Source: Candidatus Bathyarchaeota archaeon (GTDB taxonomy: Archaea; Thermoproteota; Bathyarchaeia; 40CM-2-53-6; RBG-13-38-9). From it: a DNA stretch of 10,601 bases. A program made the translations under genes and the position numbers. Numbering within the stretch: the first letter of the stretch is position 1; each line of letters opens with the position of its first letter. The notes beneath the pieces are model-generated. The model saw nothing but the letters and a program-made list of their open reading frames with translations. It searched no databases and was not told the origin of the DNA. The stretch lies in NCBI GenBank assembly GCA_023144075.1, contig JAGLGJ010000026.1:1-10601 (forward strand). Direction: 5' to 3'. Below, one piece after another: positions 6,512 to 10,601 of the stretch.

Positions 6512-7303
6512 ATGATTTCAGGTAAAAAGAGAAGACTTCAACGAATTTTCCGACGAGATAAACGTTCAGTCATCATACCCATGGACCATGGCGTAACGGC
6601 AGGACCCATACAAGGACTTCAAAACATGCAAATCATCATAGAAAAACTCAACCGTGGCGGAGCGGATGCAATTCTACTCCATAAAGGCATAGTAAAGACT
6701 ACTGACACTGGACGCACAGGATTGATAATTCACCTTTCCGCAAGCACTACTCTAGGTCCGGACCCTCTTTGGAAACGTCAAGTATGTTCAGTTAACGAAG
6801 CACTAAAACTTGGAGCGGATGCAGTATCTGTTCACATCAATGTAGGCTCCCCTCGAGAGCATCTAATGCTGAGTGAACTCGGAAAAGTAGCTCAGAGATG
6901 TGATGATACAGGAATCCCTCTTCTGGCCATGATGTACCCAAGAGGCCCCACAATAAAAAACGAGCATGACCCGAAGGGGGTTGCTCATGCAGCAAGACTT
7001 GGAGCAGAACTAGGTGCAGACATAATTAAAACGAATTATACTGGAGATCCTGAGACGTTTGAAGAAGTAGTCTCAGGTTGTCCTGTCCCAATAATAATTG
7101 CTGGAGGCCCTAAAACAGAAAGCCTCAAAGATTTCTTTCAGATGATTCATGATTCGGTAAAAGTTGGTGGTGCAGGAGTCTCTATTGGAAGGAATGTATT
7201 TCAACATGAGAAACCTGAACTTATGACCAAGGCTCTTGTATCCATAGTTCATGGTAGAGCTGATGCTGAAAAAGCTCTACAGATTCTGAGTGAAAAAGAT
7301 TGA
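6512..7303 (+). CDS. aroA': 2-amino-3,7-dideoxy-D-threo-hept-6-ulosonate (ADH) synthase
   Basis: This class I aldolase-like enzyme of the DhnA/FbaB family condenses L-aspartate semialdehyde with 6-deoxy-5-ketofructose-1-phosphate. It replaces DAHP synthase in many archaea. The 263-residue protein closely follows the MJ0400 pattern: VIIPMDHGVTAGPI (20-33) with Asp25, LLHKGIV (55-61), MMYPRG (140-145) with Tyr142, AARLGAELGADIIKT (160-174) with the Schiff-base Lys173, TNYTGD (174-179), AGGPK (197-201) and a phosphate-binding SIGRNVFQH (224-232). Family relatives include fructose-bisphosphate aldolase, but the position between asd and 3-dehydroquinate synthase II makes ADH synthase far more likely. 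The start is ATG, with GGAG at 6496-6499 somewhat distant (12 bases). The stop overlaps the aroB' start as TTGA. Confidence 0.95.
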   Translation: MISGKKRRLQRIFRRDKRSVIIPMDHGVTAGPIQGLQNMQIIIEKLNRGGADAILLHKGIVKTTDTGRTGLIIHLSASTTLGPDPLWKRQVCSVNEALKLGADAVSVHINVGSPREHLMLSELGKVAQRCDDTGIPLLAMMYPRGPTIKNEHDPKGVAHAARLGAELGADIIKTNYTGDPETFEEVVSGCPVPIIIAGGPKTESLKDFFQMIHDSVKVGGAGVSIGRNVFQHEKPELMTKALVSIVHGRADAEKALQILSEKD

Positions 7304-8367
7304 AGCAACTCTGGATCAATATACCTGAAGAAGCATCATCATCTGTGAAAGAGAAGCTAATCTCAAAAGCGTCAGAATTCGCAGATATTCTGATATTGTC
7401 TAAAACAGATCATCGATTATCAGAGCAATTCAATAAGCCAATAGCAGGCAAATTTGAAGATGCAGACATAAGAATTGTCGAATTCAATGATCCTAAAGAC
7501 CTTGACTCTATAAAATCTTCAAAAGAAATCGCAGCTGAAATATCAATTACAACCGGAACAGATGAGAAAAAAACTCTTACAGCTGCAGAGTTAGGTTCAA
7601 AATACATCATTCTAAAATGTGAAAACTGGAAGATAATCCCTCTTGAAAACATCATTGCGAGACTTCGAAATAAAGCACAGATAATCATGAAAGTATCAAA
7701 TCCAGATGATGCCAAACTCGCAGTTGAAACTCTCGAATTAGGAGCCGACGGAGTACTATATAGCACCGAGAAGACAGAAGAAATAACACAGATCGCTAAG
7801 GTAGTCAAACAAAGCAGCATTAAAATTCCATTAGTTGAAGCAGAAGTAGTTGAAATCAAAACTTTAGGCACAGGTGCCAGAGTCTGTATAGATACTTGCG
7901 AACTATTACGATCTCAAGAAGGAATCTTAGTAGGAAGCCAATCTTCAGCACTCTTCTTAGTCGAATCAGAAACAGTGGAGAATCCACATGTCGAACCACG
8001 ACCATTTAGAGTTAATGCAGGACCTGCAGCATCATATCTCTTAGCCACACCAGAAAAGACGAGGTATCTTTCAGAGCTAAAATCAGGAGACGAAGTTCTA
8101 GCCGTCGATTCAGAAGGCAACACTAGAATGACGAACATATGTAGAATTAAAATCGAATGGAGACCTATGATGATGTTACAGGCTAAAAGTGAGGGGCGAA
8201 ACTTTACAATAATTTTACAAAATGCCGAAACAGTAAGGTTAGTCACTAAAAAAGGTTCGAAATCAATATCAGAAATCAAGCCAGGAGATAAAATATTGGC
8301 GCGAGTGGAGACAGGCGGTAGACACTTCGGCATAAAGGTTGACGAAGAATCAGTGATAGAACGTTGA
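7300..8367 (+). CDS. aroB': 3-dehydroquinate synthase II
   Basis: AroB' oxidatively deaminates and cyclises the ADH synthase product to 3-dehydroquinate, using NAD+. It is unrelated to bacterial AroB. The 355-residue protein starts MKQLWINIPE, matching the family N-terminus, and has the diagnostic C-terminal half: LGTGARVCIDTC (189-200), a GILVGSQSSALFLVESE run (208-224), RPFRVNAGPA (234-243), YLSELKSGDEVLAVD (256-270), RIKIEWRP (282-289), LQNAETVRLV (306-315), SEIKPGDKILARV (324-336) and GGRHFG (339-344). The start codon is TTG at 7300, sharing four bases (TTGA) with the aroA' stop. The next start codon is 15 codons in and would cut off a conserved strand. No strong ribosome site precedes it, so coupling to aroA' is likely. 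Confidence 0.96.
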   Translation: MKQLWINIPEEASSSVKEKLISKASEFADILILSKTDHRLSEQFNKPIAGKFEDADIRIVEFNDPKDLDSIKSSKEIAAEISITTGTDEKKTLTAAELGSKYIILKCENWKIIPLENIIARLRNKAQIIMKVSNPDDAKLAVETLELGADGVLYSTEKTEEITQIAKVVKQSSIKIPLVEAEVVEIKTLGTGARVCIDTCELLRSQEGILVGSQSSALFLVESETVENPHVEPRPFRVNAGPAASYLLATPEKTRYLSELKSGDEVLAVDSEGNTRMTNICRIKIEWRPMMMLQAKSEGRNFTIILQNAETVRLVTKKGSKSISEIKPGDKILARVETGGRHFGIKVDEESVIER

Positions 8368-9047
8368 AACCCAAAATATGCGTCTCAATTATGCCAAAAA
8401 CCGTTGAAGAAGCAAAGACACTAGAAGAAGAAGCTGAAAGAAAAGATGCCGATCTAATCGAGATCAGATTGGACCTTCTGAATTCTGATACTAATCTTGA
8501 GGATATCAAAATTCATACAGATATGGTAAAAATCGGCACCCTTAGATCATCAAATCAAGGCGGTATGTTCTCAGGTAGTGAAGAGGCACGATTTCAAACA
8601 CTCTTGAATGCTTCAAGAGCTGGTTTTGATTATATCGATATCGAGGATTCAGTTGAGAATCTTGAAATCAAGATCAAATCTATTAAGGAATTAGGTACCA
8701 AGATTATTATTTCTCACCACAATATGGAATCTACGCCTACTTTGAGTGAACTTGAGAACATCCTCGATAGAAATTCACAATTCAAGGGAGACGTCTATAA
8801 AATTGTCACAACAGCGAAATCAATAGAAGATAGTCTCATTGCACTAAGTTTCCTAAATACTGCTTCAAAGAATTTCAATATTGTATGCTTTGCAATGGGA
8901 GATTATGGAAAAATATCTAGAGTAATATCTCCATTTTTTGGAGGATTCTTTACAATGGCCTCTATCAAAAAGGGAGATGAAACGGCCAAAGGCCAGTTGA
9001 CTATTGATGATCTAAAAGTAATCTATCAAAAAATAAATCTTGATTGA
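8364..9047 (+). CDS. aroD: 3-dehydroquinate dehydratase, type I
   Basis: AroD removes water from 3-dehydroquinate through a lysine Schiff base to give 3-dehydroshikimate. At 227 residues it has normal archaeal length. All key residues of the type I family can be placed: Glu33 and Arg35 in LIEIRLDLL (31-39), the catalytic His119 in ISHHN (116-120), Schiff-base Lys146 in VYKIVTTAKS (144-153), Arg186 in the MGDYGKISRVISPFFG stretch (178-193), and Gln211 in KGQLTIDDL (209-217). The start is TTG (8364), again overlapping the previous stop as TTGA. GTGAT at 8352-8356 may serve as ribosome site. The next gene begins only after 98 bp, the widest gap in the operon. Confidence 0.95.
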   Translation: MKPKICVSIMPKTVEEAKTLEEEAERKDADLIEIRLDLLNSDTNLEDIKIHTDMVKIGTLRSSNQGGMFSGSEEARFQTLLNASRAGFDYIDIEDSVENLEIKIKSIKELGTKIIISHHNMESTPTLSELENILDRNSQFKGDVYKIVTTAKSIEDSLIALSFLNTASKNFNIVCFAMGDYGKISRVISPFFGGFFTMASIKKGDETAKGQLTIDDLKVIYQKINLD

Positions 9048-9145
9048 TCATATGAACATAGATATGAAGATCGAGAGCAGTTGAAAGATTATTTCCTAAA
9101 AACAAACGAATAGGTAACCATACTTATGGACCTAAAAACCTGGTC
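9048..9145 (+). other. 98-bp gap between aroD and aroA lacking aroE and aroK
   Basis: This is the only sizeable gap in an otherwise packed operon. It holds no recognisable gene, remnant of shikimate dehydrogenase or shikimate kinase, or hairpin. The aroD frame stays open for 20 more codons after its TGA (to TAG 9108-9110). A small palindrome GGTAACC lies at 9113-9119, and a weak TATA-like TTATGG near 9124-9129 could drive a leaderless aroA. Confidence 0.4.
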
Positions 9146-10432
9146 GTGACTTCGATGAAACTGATTATTGAAAAGACTGAGGAAATCAGTGGAAAAACAA
9201 CTGTTCCCAGCTCAAAATCACATACGATACGTGGATTCATATTCGCTTCACTTGCAGATAAAAAATCGATACTTCATAACGCGTTAGAATCAGAGGATAC
9301 TAAAGCCACAATAAATGCCTGCAACTCCTTAGGTGCAGAAATCAAAAAAATTGATAAGGGAGAATTCGAAATTGATGGTTTCGACAGTTATCCCAAGGTC
9401 GGAAAAACCGAGATCAATACTCTGAATTCTGGAACTACAACGAATTTCATTACATCTGTCGCAGCTCTTGCAAATAAGAAAATAGTAATTGACGGCGACG
9501 AATCAATAAGAAGAAGACCTATTGAACCCCTACTCTCAGCCTTAAGAAATCTTGGAGCTCACGCATCCTCTCTAAAAAAGAATGGGTGCCCACCTATAGA
9601 GGTTAAAGGAAGAATGAAAGGCGGAAAAACAACACTAGACTGTAAAAGCTCACAATACCTATCCAGTTTATTGATGTGCTGCCCATTATTACAACAAGAT
9701 ACAGAAATAGAGATCATCAATTGTTGTGAGACTCCATATATTGAAATGACACTCAAATGGTTAGATGAACTCAACATAAAATATCGAAATAAAGATTTCA
9801 ACGAAGTTCTAATTCACGGTAATCAAAAGTATTCTTCTTTCGAAAAGACAATCCCTTCAGATTGGAGTTCTGCGACATTCTTAATCGCCTCAGCAGCAAT
9901 GATAGGCAATAATGTAACGATAAGAGACCTCGATCCAAACGATTCCCAGGCTGACAGATACGTTCTAGACTACTTACACAATATGGGTGCTGAAATCAAA
10001 GTCGAAGGCAAGAATATTACGATTACAAAGTCAAGATTGCATGGCTGTGAACTCGATCTAAATAATACTCCTGACGCATTACCTACAATGGCGGTATTGG
10101 GATGCTATGCTGAGGGCACGACTATTTTAAAGAATGTTGCTCACGCAAGGATAAAAGAAACAGATAGAATAAAGGTGATGACCGAAGAACTTTCCAAGAT
10201 GAATGCCAATATCGAGGAGACAGATGATGGAATGATTATTCAGCAATCCCAGTTAAAAGGAGTAAAACTTGGCGGATATTATGATCATCGCATAGTCATG
10301 GCTCTTAGTCTTGCAGGGATGATTGCCAATGGAAGAACAGAGATCGATACAGCTGAAGCAATAAAGATAACATTTCCGAACTATGTTGATATAATGAAGA
10401 ATCTAGGTGCAAAGATGAGTTTGGAGGATTAA
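9146..10432 (+). CDS. aroA: 5-enolpyruvylshikimate-3-phosphate (EPSP) synthase, Arg100 replaced
   Basis: AroA transfers the enolpyruvyl group of PEP to shikimate-3-phosphate. It has 428 residues, and its numbering stays almost in register with E. coli AroA through the N-terminal half. Conserved: Lys24/Ser25/Arg29 (SKSHTIR), Gly96 in LNSGTTT (93-99), Arg124 (RRRPI), S3P-site SSQ (168-170), the catalytic Asp310 in NTPDA, Glu338 and Arg341 in KETDR (337-341), and Arg382 in YDHR. Two changes stand out. The Arg of the N-[SA]-G-T-x-x-R motif is Asn100. The position of E. coli Lys411 is Ile408, with Lys407 just before; this position also varies in some bacterial classes. The start is GTG 9146 or, perhaps better, ATG 9155, which gives the family-typical MKLIIEK beginning after GGTCGTGA. 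I expect an active EPSP synthase, but the Asn100 change is notable. Confidence 0.92.
   Translation: MTSMKLIIEKTEEISGKTTVPSSKSHTIRGFIFASLADKKSILHNALESEDTKATINACNSLGAEIKKIDKGEFEIDGFDSYPKVGKTEINTLNSGTTTNFITSVAALANKKIVIDGDESIRRRPIEPLLSALRNLGAHASSLKKNGCPPIEVKGRMKGGKTTLDCKSSQYLSSLLMCCPLLQQDTEIEIINCCETPYIEMTLKWLDELNIKYRNKDFNEVLIHGNQKYSSFEKTIPSDWSSATFLIASAAMIGNNVTIRDLDPNDSQADRYVLDYLHNMGAEIKVEGKNITITKSRLHGCELDLNNTPDALPTMAVLGCYAEGTTILKNVAHARIKETDRIKVMTEELSKMNANIEETDDGMIIQQSQLKGVKLGGYYDHRIVMALSLAGMIANGRTEIDTAEAIKITFPNYVDIMKNLGAKMSLED
10423..10429 (+). promoter_or_regulatory. Ribosome binding site for aroC
   Basis: GGAGGAT at the very end of aroA lies 7 bases before the aroC ATG at 10437. It fixes that start and shows the two genes are cotranscribed. 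Confidence 0.7.
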
Positions 10433-10436
10433 AAAA

Positions 10437-10601
10437 ATGCAGGGAAATACATTTGGTAGAATGTTTAGAGTTACGACATGTGGAGAATCGTATGGAATAG
10501 GAGAAGGCAGTGGTTTAGCCGTTATCGTCGATGGTGTTCCACCCGGCATGGTGCTTACTGATGAAATGATCCAAAAAGAGATGGATAAGAGACGTCCAGG
10601 T
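10437..10601 (+). CDS. aroC: Chorismate synthase, N-terminal 55 codons (3' end outside window), variant active-site motif
   Basis: Chorismate synthase uses reduced FMN to eliminate phosphate from EPSP and form chorismate. The fragment is clearly this family: it begins MQGNTFGRMFRVTT, continues with a GES-type motif, IVDGVPPGM (35-43), and ends EMDKRRPG, which matches the conserved DLDRRRPG region. The signature that normally reads F-G-E-S-H-G is C-G-E-S-Y-G here (15-20). The invariant active-site His (His10 in E. coli) is therefore Tyr19, from a TAT codon. In addition, nine residues (IGEGSGLAV) separate the motif from IVDG, where the family has five, a 4-residue insertion in an active-site loop. 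The gap to aroA is 4 bp. The second conserved His lies beyond the window, so I cannot tell whether the protein is a working but divergent synthase or a paralogue. Confidence 0.88.
   Translation, partial: MQGNTFGRMFRVTTCGESYGIGEGSGLAVIVDGVPPGMVLTDEMIQKEMDKRRPG

Noticed and set aside
7410..8333. Two minus-strand open frames (about 150 and 140 codons) within aroB'
   Set aside because: They are antisense shadows of a conserved gene, with hydrophobic/Ser-rich translations, no ribosome site and no family resemblance.
9048..9110. 20 further codons open in the aroD frame after its TGA stop
   Set aside because: AroD already ends at the normal family C-terminus after the KGQLTIDDL motif, the extension matches nothing, and a 20-codon open run can occur by chance.
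10384..10404. Loss of E. coli Lys411 in AroA (Ile408) as sign of an inactive enzyme
   Set aside because: This position is not universal in the family; some bacterial EPSP synthases have Ser/Thr there, and Lys407 is adjacent. I do not count it as evidence of inactivity.
1..10601. tRNA/rRNA genes, CRISPR arrays, insertion sequences, defence genes
   Set aside because: The window is almost filled by conserved biosynthetic genes. The intergenic spaces are short, and none holds a cloverleaf, regular repeats or transposase sequence that I can recognise.

Overview
This window is from an archaeal chromosome. The gene content fits no bacterium well. It has the two-step archaeal replacement for DAHP synthase/AroB (ADH synthase and 3-dehydroquinate synthase II), both coenzyme F420 lactyl-phosphate genes (cofC, cofD), a short archaeal-type adenylosuccinate synthetase and an archaeal/fungal-type aspartate-semialdehyde dehydrogenase. 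TATA-like boxes lie at archaeal distances from starts, and GTG and TTG starts are frequent. The DNA is A+T-rich. A member of Thermoproteota in the broad sense (Nitrososphaeria or Bathyarchaeia-like) is my best guess, but the sequence alone does not fix the lineage. No RNA genes, mobile elements or CRISPR arrays are visible.

Layout. Positions 2-316 (+) hold the 3' end of purA. It converges on a minus-strand block transcribed right to left: glmS (1990-3807), cofD (933-1913) and cofC (334-936). cofD and cofC overlap by 4 bp (ATGA), and cofD seems to have its own promoter. A 260-bp divergent regulatory region (3808-4067) separates glmS from the plus-strand block. It contains a candidate TATA box for each side, two short palindromes and a possible 9-codon leader ORF.

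The plus-strand block runs lysC (4068-5456), asd (5459-6496), aroA' (6512-7303), aroB' (7300-8367), aroD (8364-9047), aroA (9146-10432) and aroC (from 10437, cut by the window end). It is tightly packed: gaps of 2, 15 and 4 bp, two TTGA overlaps, and one 98-bp gap between aroD and aroA.

The genes form one pathway. Aspartokinase and aspartate-semialdehyde dehydrogenase make aspartate semialdehyde. AroA' condenses it with a deoxy-ketohexose phosphate, and AroB' deaminates and cyclises the product to 3-dehydroquinate. AroD then makes 3-dehydroshikimate, AroA makes EPSP and AroC makes chorismate. aroE and aroK are not in the operon where they might be expected, between aroD and aroA.

Most interesting points: (1) AroC has Tyr instead of the catalytic His of the GESHG motif, plus a 4-residue insertion beside it. 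(2) AroA has Asn where Arg100 (E. coli numbering) is expected. (3) glmS must start at a TTG codon so that its catalytic Cys is N-terminal. (4) The aspartokinase carries a 55-residue Ser/Lys/Thr/Asn-rich N-terminal tail whose GTG start has a strong ribosome binding site. (5) lysC-asd is built into the aromatic operon, which suggests an aspartokinase dedicated to aromatic synthesis.
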